From positions 1,054,001 to 1,118,000 of the forward strand of contig NZ_CP108423.1 in NCBI RefSeq assembly GCF_035917235.1: a DNA stretch of 64,000 bases, in the 5' to 3' direction. A program made the translations under genes and the position numbers. The stretch's first letter is position 1, and each line of letters starts with the position of its first letter. The notes under the pieces were generated by a model. It saw only the letters and a program-made list of their open reading frames with translations, did no database searches and had not been told where the DNA came from. The stretch comes from Streptomyces sp. NBC_01294 (GTDB taxonomy: Bacteria; Actinomycetota; Actinomycetes; Streptomycetales; Streptomycetaceae). Positions 36,827-45,259 of the stretch are shown here, piece after piece.

Positions 36827-38328
36827 GGTGTGGTGAGTCCCAACTCTCGTCGTGGCGTGGACGTCGTGCGGGGCGGTACGGGTACGGGCATGCGGGGCGG
36901 TACGGCCGTGCGGGGCGGGTCGGCGGCGGCGCCGAGGGGCGAGCGGGCGGCGGCGCGGGCGTCGTAGGTCCGTTGGACGTGGGAGAGCGCCGAGATCAGC
37001 CCGGCCGAGCCGAGGATCGGCGCGCGCGGGCCCCCGTCCGCCAGGCCGGCGATCGGCATCGACCCGATGCTCGACCAGTGCAGCCGGCCGTCGGGCCCGA
37101 GCGAGGTGCGGGTCCGGCCGGCGTTGTCGGGGTGCAGGCAGTAGGGGACGTCCAGGTAGCCGGCGGCGAAGGCCCGCACCAGCGCTCGGCCGATGTCGGC
37201 GTCCAGCTCCAGCACGGCGCCGATCAGCGCCCGCGCCTCCGCCTCGATGCCGGTGTCGTCGATGCCGGTGCTCGCGATGCCGGTGTCCTCGATGTTCGTG
37301 TCCGGGCCGGCGGTCCGCGGTCGGCGGGCGCGCTCGTCGGCGGCGGCCGCTGCTGCGCCCTCCAGCGCCAGGACGTTCTCGCCCACGGTCGGGATCCGGT
37401 GCGCCTCGGCGGTGGTCTTGACGATCAGCCGGGCCGCGCCGGCCCGCACCGCCAGCCGGGCCGCGTCCTCCAGCAGTAGCCGGGCCCCGCCGGGCGAGCG
37501 CGGGAAGACGCCCATGTAGGCGTAGAGGACGAGGTGGTGGTCCACGTCCGGCAGCAGTTCGCCGGCCAGCCGCCCGAGCACGGTGAGCGCCTCCTCGTCC
37601 TGGCGCGGATCGGCCTGCTGGGCATAGCTGAGGGAGATGGAGCGCAGCCCGTGCTGCCGGAAGAAGAGCGCCTCCAGCGCGCTGACCGCGATGAGCAGGC
37701 TCGGCGGGCAGAGCTGGCCCATCAGGCAGCCGCCGAAAGTCTCCAGGTGCGGTTCGGCACCGAACTCCGCCGCTGAGGCCAGCAGTTCGCAGCTGCGCCG
37801 CCAGGCGGTGACCGCCTCGCGCAGCGGCGTCCGGCTGTACGGCAGGCAGTACGAGACCGGACCGCCCTCGGTGGCGTCGAGGCCGATCGACAGCAGCGCG
37901 CGGACGATGTGTTCCGGCATCGCCGAACCGTGCCGGACCTGCACCGGGAAGCGCGCGTCCGCTACGCCCCGCAGCACGGCACGGGTGGTGTCCGCGGGGT
38001 GGGTGACGATCGGATAGCCGTTCAGACCGACCCCGTCGGCGAGGGCGCGCCGGGCCGCCGCGAGGTCGCCGGTGCGGGTGTAGCTGTCGAGCGTGATGGT
38101 GCCGACGGTGACGGCGTCCGCGTCCCGGGTGGCCAGCAGGCCGTCGCGCATCCGCAGCGGATCGGCCATGCCCATCCTGGGCTGGACCACGAGGGCGCCG
38201 GCCGCCCGGGCGCGGGAGACGAAGGCGCCGAAGCCGGACGCCTGGACGGCGGGGGCGGGGACCGGCACGGCGGGGGCCTTCGGGCACGCGGTGAAGGCGT
38301 CGATCGCGTCGCCCCCGGAGCCGGTCAC
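36823..38328 (-). CDS. glmE: Glutamate (methylaspartate) mutase E subunit
   Basis: The 501-aa protein resembles the catalytic TIM-barrel subunit of B12-dependent glutamate mutase, which interconverts L-glutamate and (2S,3S)-3-methylaspartate. Recognisable parts are VQPRMGMAD, NGYPIVTHPADTTRAVLRG, PVQVRHGSAMPE, the glutamate-binding TEGGPVSYCLPYSRTPL and the C-terminal LDVPYCLHPDN. An acidic variable segment with DTGI repeats lies near residues 330-350, and an Arg/Pro tail extends the end. The GTG at 38328 overlaps the S subunit stop by 4 nt. Such mutases supply beta-methylaspartate units in friulimicin- and vicenistatin-type pathways. Confidence 0.93.
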   Translation of the reverse strand: MTGSGGDAIDAFTACPKAPAVPVPAPAVQASGFGAFVSRARAAGALVVQPRMGMADPLRMRDGLLATRDADAVTVGTITLDSYTRTGDLAAARRALADGVGLNGYPIVTHPADTTRAVLRGVADARFPVQVRHGSAMPEHIVRALLSIGLDATEGGPVSYCLPYSRTPLREAVTAWRRSCELLASAAEFGAEPHLETFGGCLMGQLCPPSLLIAVSALEALFFRQHGLRSISLSYAQQADPRQDEEALTVLGRLAGELLPDVDHHLVLYAYMGVFPRSPGGARLLLEDAARLAVRAGAARLIVKTTAEAHRIPTVGENVLALEGAAAAAADERARRPRTAGPDTNIEDTGIASTGIDDTGIEAEARALIGAVLELDADIGRALVRAFAAGYLDVPYCLHPDNAGRTRTSLGPDGRLHWSSIGSMPIAGLADGGPRAPILGSAGLISALSHVQRTYDARAAARSPLGAAADPPRTAVPPRMPVPVPPRTTSTPRRELGLTTP

Positions 38329-38864
38329 AGCAGAGCCCCGGTCCTGGCAGGCTGCCCCCCGGACCCGGCGGGCAGCGCCCCGGTCCTGGCGGGCAGCGCC
38401 CTGGATCCGGCGGACAGCGAGCCGACGAAGGACTGGAAGTCCAGCACAGAGCCGCCCTCTTCGAAGACCCCGTCGAAGCCTGCCGTCAGCAGCGTCCGCT
38501 GCCGGGCCGGGGTGCCGGTGCCAGTGCCGTCGATCCCGAGCTTCCCGCCGATCACGGTCGGCGTCCGGGCCAGCTCGGGGCGGGCGCGCAGCGCCGCGAT
38601 CACCCGCAGTCCGTCGTGGAAACCGTGCCCGTTGACGCTGCTCAACACGATCAGGTCCGGCTCGATCCGGCAGCACTCGGCGACCAGCAGCTCGTCCGGC
38701 ACGCACGCGCCCAGGTTGGTGACCCGGTGACCGAGCTCCTCCAGCAGCAGCTGGAGGAAGACCAGGTTCCAGGTGTGCGAGTCCGAGGCCATGGTCGTCA
38801 CGACGACCTCCAGACCGGCCGGCTCGGCCTTTCCGTGCTGCTCCACGGCATGCTGCTGCTCCAC
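38325..38864 (-). CDS. glmS: Glutamate mutase S subunit (B12-binding)
   Basis: The 179-aa protein is the cobalamin-binding partner. It shows SDSHTWN in place of the canonical DxHxxG loop (the cobalt-ligand His is kept, the Gly is Asn), then SSVNGHG and VIGGKLG for the SxL and GG elements. A C-terminal tail repeats LPAR/GSG-type residues. The GTG at 38864 has AGAGGG 8 nt upstream; GTG 38846 is in frame but without a good RBS. It leads a four-gene run in which every gene overlaps the next by 4 nt, so equal expression is likely. Here glmS means mutase S, not glucosamine-6-phosphate synthase. Confidence 0.9.
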   Translation of the reverse strand: MEQQHAVEQHGKAEPAGLEVVVTTMASDSHTWNLVFLQLLLEELGHRVTNLGACVPDELLVAECCRIEPDLIVLSSVNGHGFHDGLRVIAALRARPELARTPTVIGGKLGIDGTGTGTPARQRTLLTAGFDGVFEEGGSVLDFQSFVGSLSAGSRALPARTGALPAGSGGQPARTGALL

Positions 38865-39102
38865 GGCGCAAACCCTCTGTGTCGGTAGGTGGTGGGGAGT
38901 CCCGGGGGTGGTGGGCCTCCTGCGGGTCCGGGACGACACGGCCTCCGGGTCTCCGGGGTCCGGGTCTCCGGGGGGGCACGGTGTCCGGTTCGCCCGGCCA
39001 TGGACAGAACGCTAGGGAGGATCCGGGCGCCGGACCGGCAGGTCGCCCGGCAGGATGCGGGCAGTATCGGCCGGTGCCTGGGCCGGAGCCTTCGGCCGGG
39101 GC
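38865..39102 (-). promoter_or_regulatory. Upstream region of the mutase cassette
   Basis: The 238-nt gap between the XRE/NB-ARC regulator and glmS must carry the cassette promoter unless there is readthrough. It contains GGGTCTCCGGGG-type direct repeats at about 38946-38978. No cobalamin-riboswitch B12 box and no clear promoter hexamers were recognised. Confidence 0.35.
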
Positions 39103-40362
39103 TCAGCTCGCCGCCGCCAGCTCCGGGTACGCGCCGGTCCCGCACAGGCGCCGGCAGAGGTTCAGCACGGTGAACCGGACGCCGTCGCGGGCCGGGACGC
39201 TGCGGATCAGCCCGCTCGCCAGCAGTTCGTGCACGGCCGCCAGGCACTCCTGCGGCGGTCTGCCGCTCAGCTCGACGGCGTCGTCGCCCGACCAGTCCCC
39301 CGGTCTCGCCGCGAGCCGTTCCAGCAGGTCCCGCTGGCCGAGCGTCAGCCGGTCCAGCGCGGCCCCCAGCGCCGCACCCACGTCGGCCCTGCCGCCGCCG
39401 AACCCGGCCGGCGGCGGCGCCAGGTGGAACGGACCGTCCGCCAGCCGCGCCACCAGTTGGCGCGGGGACAGCACCGTCGACCAGCCCGCCACGAGCTCCA
39501 ACGCCCCGGGCAGGCCGTCCAACTGGCGGCAGAGCGCGGCGACGGCGGGCGCCTCCTCGGGCTCCAGGCGGTAACCGGGGCGCAGCCGCCGCAGGTGCGA
39601 GAGCAGCAGTCGGACGGCGCCCACCTCGGCGAGTGCGCCCGGGTCGTGGTCGAGTTCCGTCCCGGGTGTGGGCAGCGGGGCGAGCGGGATCACCTGGCCG
39701 CCGGGCAGCGGCTGCGGGACGCGGGCGGTGATCAGTACCCGCAGGCCGGGGCAGCGCTGGAACAGTTCGTCCAGCAGGGCCGTGTCCACGCCGGCGTCGG
39801 CGCCGTCCAGGACCAGCAGCGTGGGCCGCTCCCCGATCGTCCGGGCGAGGTCCGCGCGGCGTTCGAGTCCGGCGGCCGGCAGCCGGCCGCAGTCGATCCA
39901 GCGCACCGACCACCGGGACACGAGGTACAGACGTCGCGCGACCTCCAGGACCAGCCGGGTCTTGCCGACCCCGCCCAGGCCGGCCACCGTGACCAGCCGG
40001 TCGCCGTGCACGGCGAGCGCGTCGGTCAGCACCTCGACCTCCAGATCCCGGCCGACGATGGCGCCCCGGGCGACCGGCGGCGCGGTCGGCTCGTCGCGCG
40101 GCTCCTCGACGAGCGCCTGCCGGCGCGCGGCCGCCTCGAAGTTCGACCGGTTGCGGCCCTCCAGCCGGAGCGCGTCGGCCAGCAGCCGGACCGTCTCCTG
40201 CCGGGGGCGCTGCACCCGCCCGCTCTCCATGTCACGGATCGCCCGGACGCTCAGGGTCGCGTGATCGGCGAGCACCTGCTGGGTCAGGCCGACCCGTTCA
40301 CGCCGGATCCTGAGCAGCTCTCCGAAGCCCGCCGCCGACTGCAACGACTGAACAGCGTCCAT
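39103..40362 (-). CDS. XRE-type HTH plus NB-ARC ATPase regulator
   Basis: The 419-aa protein starts with a Cro/CI-type helix-turn-helix (residues about 12-70, GLTQQVLADHATLSVRAIRD) followed by an NB-ARC-like ATPase with Walker A GLGGVGKTR and Walker B-like LLVLDGAD. LDGLPGALEL corresponds to the GLPLA motif. It ends soon after a short winged-helix-like region, without the TPR array seen in longer relatives. The ATG at 40362 was chosen over the longer open frame because AAGGTGG lies upstream and the HTH begins 12 residues in. It is the likely pathway-specific regulator of the NRPS side. Confidence 0.88.
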   Translation of the reverse strand: MDAVQSLQSAAGFGELLRIRRERVGLTQQVLADHATLSVRAIRDMESGRVQRPRQETVRLLADALRLEGRNRSNFEAAARRQALVEEPRDEPTAPPVARGAIVGRDLEVEVLTDALAVHGDRLVTVAGLGGVGKTRLVLEVARRLYLVSRWSVRWIDCGRLPAAGLERRADLARTIGERPTLLVLDGADAGVDTALLDELFQRCPGLRVLITARVPQPLPGGQVIPLAPLPTPGTELDHDPGALAEVGAVRLLLSHLRRLRPGYRLEPEEAPAVAALCRQLDGLPGALELVAGWSTVLSPRQLVARLADGPFHLAPPPAGFGGGRADVGAALGAALDRLTLGQRDLLERLAARPGDWSGDDAVELSGRPPQECLAAVHELLASGLIRSVPARDGVRFTVLNLCRRLCGTGAYPELAAAS

Positions 40363-40666
40363 GCCTCGTCCACCTTCCGTGGGTTGGCCAAGTACCGGGG
40401 ACCGGGGGGCCAGGGCGCCGTACGGCACGCCGAGGACGGCGGCGACCGGTGGTGACCGTCGAGCCGTGTTCCCCCCTGCCGCCGATGGTCCACGGCACGG
40501 CTCTACGGTCGATCAACGGCCGATCACCACACGCTCACGCAGTCTCCACACCGCCTGCCAACTCCGCGGCGGGGGCAGTGATCCACGGGTGCACGCCGGG
40601 TGCGGTTACGGCCAATCGGAGGGGCACGCGCCGATCACAGGGCACCGGTAGACGAAGAACGCCGAG
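40363..40666. other. Regulator upstream gap
   Basis: This 304-nt gap contains one GATCAAC (40511-40517), the reverse of the GTTGATC word repeated at 2.6 kb. No gene or clear promoter hexamer was recognised. Confidence 0.3.
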
Positions 40667-41081
40667 ATGGCCGAGCCGAAGCGCTACCAGGCCGGCAGGG
40701 CGTACCAGGAGACGTTCAACACCGGCGTCTTCGGCCCGCTTCCGGGCGGGAAGTCGGGTGTCGTCCGCACCGCACCCCACCCGGCCACGGGCGAGCGGCA
40801 GCTCGTAGGCGCCCTGCCGCTGTTCGCCGACGGCAAGGGCCACGCGGGTTTCTCGGCTACACCTCGGCCACGTCGACGCTGTACCGCAACGGCGTCAAGG
40901 TCGCCGCGGCCTCCACCCGCATCGACACCGGCTTCACCTTCCGCTCCAAGCCCGTCACGGCCACCACGGCGCTGCCGAAGAACCCGGCGAGGGACAGGGC
41001 CGTCTCGTCCTCGCCGATGTCACGGACAAGCAGGGCAACCACGCGCAACTGACGATCCACAACGCGTACTACGGCAAGTGA
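40667..41081 (+). pseudogene. Broken C-terminal fragment of a secreted subtilisin-like (S8) protease
   Basis: Similarity to the C-terminal jelly-roll region of Streptomyces S8 secreted proteases is spread over three frames: YQAGRAYQETFNTGVFGP and ALPLFADGKGHAGF in the first, YTSATSTLYRNGVKVA in the second, and ADVTDKQGNHAQLTIHNAYYG before a stop at 41079-41081 in the third. The catalytic domain is absent. It is either a decayed remnant or a gene with two sequencing frameshifts; lack of the N-terminal part favours decay. Confidence 0.7.
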
Positions 41082-41115
41082 CGTCGCCCCGGTGACGCGC
41101 GTCGCGTGACGACGA

Positions 41116-41151
41116 TGTGCTGGAAAGCGTTCGAGGACGCTTTCCAGCACA
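41116..41151. terminator. 15-bp perfect bidirectional hairpin
   Basis: Arms 41116-41130 and 41137-41151 are perfect complements with a 6-nt loop and a TTCGTTC flank. The hairpin lies 35 nt beyond the Dabb gene stop (minus) and 35 nt beyond the protease remnant (plus), so it can end transcription from both sides and marks the border between the NRPS and bac-like regions. Confidence 0.85.
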
Positions 41152-41185
41152 TTCGTTCAGGCGACGGACGGGAAGGCCCCGGTGT

Positions 41186-41479
41186 CTACGCCTCGACGTC
41201 GACCATGACCCAGTCGCTGATGTCCCGCCACTGCGTGATCGCGTCCTGGTGGAAGGGGTGGACGAGGTACCGGCCGACCGCGTCCATGTCGTCCAGGAGT
41301 CCTTCGACGAGGAAGTCGTAGGCGATGGGGCGGTCCGAGATGTTGCGGCCGTGGCGCCATTCGTGGAGTTCGGGCACCTCGTCGCCGACCCGGGCCGCGG
41401 TGCGCTCCGCCGCCTGGGCGCGCGGATCGCTCCAGTCGATTCCCGACTTGAATTTGAAGAGTACGACGTGGCGTATCAC
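41186..41479 (-). CDS. Dabb-domain (stress-responsive A/B barrel) protein
   Basis: The 97-aa protein opens MIRHVVLFKFK, the Dabb signature, and contains the DFLVEGLLDDMDAVGRYLVHPFHQ segment of this dimeric alpha/beta-barrel family. Relatives include olivetolic acid cyclase and proteins of unknown function. It closes the bac-like operon, 22 nt after the chorismate mutase gene. A small-molecule binding or isomerase role is possible; nothing in the sequence assigns one. Confidence 0.85.
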   Translation of the reverse strand: MIRHVVLFKFKSGIDWSDPRAQAAERTAARVGDEVPELHEWRHGRNISDRPIAYDFLVEGLLDDMDAVGRYLVHPFHQDAITQWRDISDWVMVDVEA

Positions 41480-41501
41480 AGCGGTTCTCCTGTGGATCGT
41501 T

Positions 41502-41801
41502 TCAGGGGCGGTCTTGGGTGAGGGTGAGCTGGGCGTCGGTGGGGACGACGCCGCGGCAGAGCCGCAGGACGCTCATGGCGATCGGTGTCCCCTTGGGGCC
41601 GAGGCCGTCCTGGTAGCGGCTCAGCACCTCCGCCTCGCGGGCCAGGACCGTCCGCGGCCCACCGGAGCCGATGCGGTTCTTCTGGATGCGGTCCGATATG
41701 TGGGAGCGCTGGGCGAGCAGTTCGATGATGCGCGCGTCGAGTCCGTCGATCGCCCGGCGGTCCCCCTCGATGCGGTCCTTGACATCGATGTGGTCGTTCA
41801 T
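41502..41801 (-). CDS. Chorismate mutase, AroQ type
   Basis: The 99-aa all-helical protein has the AroQ pattern: an Arg followed by LDARIIELLAQRSHISDRIQKNR in helix 1 and AREAEVLSRYQDG later. It converts chorismate to prephenate. The ATG at 41801 has AAAGGA 8-9 nt upstream. In an operon whose first gene resembles a prephenate decarboxylase, a dedicated prephenate supply is the natural role. Confidence 0.87.
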   Translation of the reverse strand: MNDHIDVKDRIEGDRRAIDGLDARIIELLAQRSHISDRIQKNRIGSGGPRTVLAREAEVLSRYQDGLGPKGTPIAMSVLRLCRGVVPTDAQLTLTQDRP

Positions 41802-41883
41802 GGTCGAGTTCCTTTCCAAGCCCGGTGTGTCTCTGATCCGTGTGCTCCGCGCCGGGCGGCCGCGACGGTGGGGTCGGTGTGCG

Positions 41884-43101
41884 CTACCGGGTTCCCGCGG
41901 AGCGCGCGGGTGGCCTTCCGTACGTGCCCCGGGTGTAGGCGTGGCGGAAGTCGGCCATGCGGGCGACCGCTTCCCGGAGCCTGTCCTCCGGCGCCAGCAG
42001 GCTCACGCGTACGTATCCCTCGCCGTGCTCGCCGAACCAACGGCCGGGAGCCACCGCCACCTTGGCCCGGTGGAGCAGCTCGTCGGCGAACGCGACGGAG
42101 TCCGCCCCTTCGGGCAGGGGCAACCAGGCGAAGATCGAGCCGGGAACGTCGAGTTGCCAGCCGGCTTCCCGTAGTCCGGCGACGAACACGTCCCTGCGGC
42201 GTGCGTAGATCCCCGAGAGCTCGTGGACGCAGTCCTGGGGGCCGGTCAGCGCCGTGACGGCGGCGCGCTGGATGAACGGCGGGAGCGAGACGTAGTAGTG
42301 CTCCTGGATGAGGTTGACGGCGGCGATGACGTCGCGGTTGCCGACGACGGCACCGATCCGCCAGCCCGCCATGTTGAACATCTTCGACAGCGAGATGAAC
42401 TCGACCCCCACGTCCTTCGCCCCGGCCGTCGCCAGGAAGGAGACCGGGGCCTCACCGCCCAGGCTCAGCCCCCCGTAGGCGAAGTCGGACGCCACGATGA
42501 CCTCGTGCTCGGCCGCGAACCGTACGGTGCGTTCGTAGAACTCCGGCGGAGCGGTCACCGAGGTCGGGTTGTTGGGATAGTTCAGGAACATCAGCTTGGA
42601 CTCGTCGGCCACGGCCGGGTCGACTGCCCCGTAGTCGGGAAGGAAGCCGTTGCCCTCCAGGAGCGGGAGGGGGTGCATGCGCGCCCTGGCGAGTACCACC
42701 CCCGCCCAGTAGTCCGGGAAGGCGGGGTCCGGCATCAGGCACACGTCGCCCGGGTTCAGGAAGCACTGGCTGATCTCCACCAGGCCGGCCTTCGCGCCGA
42801 ACAGGATCGCGACCTCGGTCTCGGGGTCCAGCTCGACCCGGTGGTTCACCGCATACCACCGGGCGATGGCGGTCTTGAGTTCGAGCAGGCCGGAGAATGC
42901 CGGGTAGCGGTGGGTGGCGGGGTCGAGCACCTCGCGGCGCAAGGCCTCGACGATGTGGGGCGGCGTGGGGAGGTCGGGGTTTCCCTGGCACAGGTTGACC
43001 ACGTCCTCGCCCGTCCCGACGAGGTGGGCGATGCTGCCCGCCATCGTCGCGAAGGAGCTTCTGGGCAGGTCCAGGAGGCGTCGTGCCGGTTCAGTTCTCA
43101 C
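41884..43101 (-). CDS. bacF: PLP aminotransferase, BacF-like
   Basis: The 405-aa class I/II aminotransferase has NPDLPTPPHI (41-50), NYPNNPT (174-180), DFAYG (206-210) and the PLP lysine in SLSKMFNMAGWR (K240). BacF transaminates tetrahydro-4-hydroxyphenylpyruvate to tetrahydrotyrosine in bacilysin biosynthesis. The GTG at 43101 overlaps the exporter gene by 11 nt. The BacF assignment relies on operon company; by itself it could be an alanine/tyrosine-type aminotransferase. Confidence 0.85.
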   Translation of the reverse strand: MRTEPARRLLDLPRSSFATMAGSIAHLVGTGEDVVNLCQGNPDLPTPPHIVEALRREVLDPATHRYPAFSGLLELKTAIARWYAVNHRVELDPETEVAILFGAKAGLVEISQCFLNPGDVCLMPDPAFPDYWAGVVLARARMHPLPLLEGNGFLPDYGAVDPAVADESKLMFLNYPNNPTSVTAPPEFYERTVRFAAEHEVIVASDFAYGGLSLGGEAPVSFLATAGAKDVGVEFISLSKMFNMAGWRIGAVVGNRDVIAAVNLIQEHYYVSLPPFIQRAAVTALTGPQDCVHELSGIYARRRDVFVAGLREAGWQLDVPGSIFAWLPLPEGADSVAFADELLHRAKVAVAPGRWFGEHGEGYVRVSLLAPEDRLREAVARMADFRHAYTRGTYGRPPARSAGTR

Positions 43102-44383
43102 CTGCCACCGCCTTGGTGCCGAGACGCCCGGCCGGAGCGTCGTCGGGGGTCGCCGTCCGCCCGGCGCCGCGCAGCCGGGCCCAGCCGCTGAGGGCGAAGG
43201 CGACCAGCGTGACGCCGGCGCAGACCCAGCCCACCGCGGAGAAGCCGTACGCGGTGAACAGGGGACCGAGCAGCGCCGCCCCGAGGGCGACGGCGAGGTT
43301 GGTGGCGAGGCTGTAGAAGGCGAGGATGGTCCCCCGGTGCGTCTGCGAGGTCTCGCTCAGCAGCGTGCTGAGCAGGGTGACGACCAGGCTCTGCATCGCG
43401 CCCCAGAGGAACAGGCAGACCACCAGCAGCGCCGTCCAGCGGCTCACCTGCGGGATCAGCGCCAGGGCGGGGACCAGACCGGCCAGCAGCGCGATGAGGA
43501 CCCGCTCCTTGCCGAGCCGGTCGGCCCACCTGCCGGTGACGAAGCTCGTCGCGAACCCCAGGCCGTACAGAAGGATCATGACGCCGGTCATGGAGCTGCC
43601 GTCGCCGAACCGGTCCTGCAGCGCGGTGCCGAGGTAGGTGTACATCCCGTAGAAGCCGAGCATGTTCAGGAAGGTCGCCAGTACGTACAGGGCCACCTTG
43701 GGCGCCAGGAAGGCCCGGGCCGCCGACCGTACCCACCCGTCCGAGGGTGCCGGGGTGTCGTCCTGCGCCTGCTGGGGAGCGTCCTCGTGGTCCGGGCCGG
43801 CGCCGCTCTTCGTGAACAGCATCACGAAGGTCACGAAGACGCCCAGGACCGACAGCAGCCCGAAGGTCCACCGCCAGCCGACCGACTGGCCGACGAACGA
43901 TCCCAGCGGCACGCCCACCACCAGCGAGATCGACCAGCTCGACACCAGGATGCCCATGGCCCTGCCCCGGTGCTGGTACGGAATCTGGTCGCCGACGAAC
44001 GCGTAGGCCGTCGGGACGAATGCACCCGTGGCCAGACCGGCCAGGGCCCGTCCGGTGAAGAACACTCCGGGCCCGGCGGCGAACGCGCACATCAGAGTGC
44101 CCAGGACGAACGCGCCCATGCCGATCGTCAGGGCGAGACGGCGTGAGAAGCGGTCGCCGAGCGGGGCGAAGAGCAGCGCGCCCACCGCCGTCGCGATGCC
44201 GTAGGTGCTGACGGACAGCGCCATCACGGCCACCGACGTGTCGAACGACCCGGCCATGTCCGCGAGCAGCGGGGAGACCACCAACTCCTCCGAGCCGACG
44301 GCGAAGATGCCCGCCATCAGTGCGAGGACCGTCAACACGGGGAACCCGGCAGCGCGTTGTTCGCCGCCCAATCGGTCCGACAC
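43091..44383 (-). CDS. bacE: MFS efflux protein, BacE-like
   Basis: The 430-aa transporter has about 12 hydrophobic segments, an A-motif-like LGDRFSRRLALT after TM2 and GRALAGLATGAFVPTAYAFVGD in TM4-5, placing it in the drug-proton antiporter group. The GTG at 44383 was chosen because AAAGG lies 9 nt upstream; a TTG at 44392 is in frame. In Bacillus, BacE exports bacilysin and gives self-resistance; here the likely cargo is the product of this operon. Confidence 0.87.
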   Translation of the reverse strand: MSDRLGGEQRAAGFPVLTVLALMAGIFAVGSEELVVSPLLADMAGSFDTSVAVMALSVSTYGIATAVGALLFAPLGDRFSRRLALTIGMGAFVLGTLMCAFAAGPGVFFTGRALAGLATGAFVPTAYAFVGDQIPYQHRGRAMGILVSSWSISLVVGVPLGSFVGQSVGWRWTFGLLSVLGVFVTFVMLFTKSGAGPDHEDAPQQAQDDTPAPSDGWVRSAARAFLAPKVALYVLATFLNMLGFYGMYTYLGTALQDRFGDGSSMTGVMILLYGLGFATSFVTGRWADRLGKERVLIALLAGLVPALALIPQVSRWTALLVVCLFLWGAMQSLVVTLLSTLLSETSQTHRGTILAFYSLATNLAVALGAALLGPLFTAYGFSAVGWVCAGVTLVAFALSGWARLRGAGRTATPDDAPAGRLGTKAVAGEN

Positions 44384-44459
44384 TCCAACCAACCTTTCCT
44401 TGATGTGACTACGGGAGAACTGCCGGCTGACGGGCCGGCGCCGGCGCCGGGCCGGGCCG

Positions 44460-45209
44460 CTAGATGGCCGTGTAGCCGCCGTCGACGGTGAGCGCGGCGC
44501 CCGTGATGAACGACGACTTCTCCGAGGCGAGGAAGAGGATCGCGTTCGCCACGTCCTCGGGCGTTCCCAGGCGCCCGATCGGATTCAGCTTCGCCTTCTC
44601 CTCCTTGACCGACGCGTCGTGGCCGATGGACGTGTCGGTCATGGGCGTGTCGATGATGCTGGGGCAGACGCAGTTGGCCCGGATGTTGTACTGCGCGTAG
44701 TCGACGGCCAGCGACTTCGTCAGCATCATGACGCCGCCCTTGGTGGCGTTGTACGCGGCGATGCCGGGCCAGGCCACCAGCCCGCTGACCGAGCAGACGT
44801 TCACGATGACCCCGCTGTTGGCCTCGACCATCGTGCGCAGCGCGTGCTTCGAGCACAGGAACATGCTCTTCAGGTTGGTGTCGACCAGCCTGTCCCACTC
44901 CTGCTCGGACATCTCGTGCAGGGGCGTGGATATCTCGATGCCCGCGTTGTTGACGAGGACGTCGACCGTGCCGTACGTCTCGGCGGCGGTGGTGATGAGG
45001 TGGCGGCAGTCCGCCTCACTGGTGAGGTCCGTCCTGATGAAGATCGCGTCGTGGCCGTCGCGCGTGAGGTCGGCCACCACGGCGGTGCCGGACGTCTCGT
45101 CGATGTCCGCGACGACGACCTTCGCGGCCTGCCGGGCGAATTCGATCGCGGTCTGCTTCCCGATGCCGGACGCGGCACCGGTGACCACGACCACAGTGTC
45201 CTTGAACAC
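44460..45209 (-). CDS. bacC: SDR oxidoreductase, BacC-like
   Basis: The 249-aa classical short-chain dehydrogenase has TGAASGIG (11-18), NNAG, a Ser in CSVSG and a complete YNATK catalytic motif. The acidic DIDE after the second strand suggests NAD preference. BacC oxidises the C7 alcohol of dihydroanticapsin to anticapsin. GTG at 45209 follows GGAGGAG. It lies 50 nt after the BacG-like gene. Confidence 0.85.
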   Translation of the reverse strand: MFKDTVVVVTGAASGIGKQTAIEFARQAAKVVVADIDETSGTAVVADLTRDGHDAIFIRTDLTSEADCRHLITTAAETYGTVDVLVNNAGIEISTPLHEMSEQEWDRLVDTNLKSMFLCSKHALRTMVEANSGVIVNVCSVSGLVAWPGIAAYNATKGGVMMLTKSLAVDYAQYNIRANCVCPSIIDTPMTDTSIGHDASVKEEKAKLNPIGRLGTPEDVANAILFLASEKSSFITGAALTVDGGYTAI

Positions 45210-45259
45210 GGACTCGTCTCCTCCTGTACTTCCTGTACGGGTTGAACTTCCAATGAGGC

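Noticed and set aside
38865..39102. Cobalamin riboswitch upstream of the mutase genes
   Set aside because: No recognisable B12 box or conserved core was found; only short GC repeats are present.
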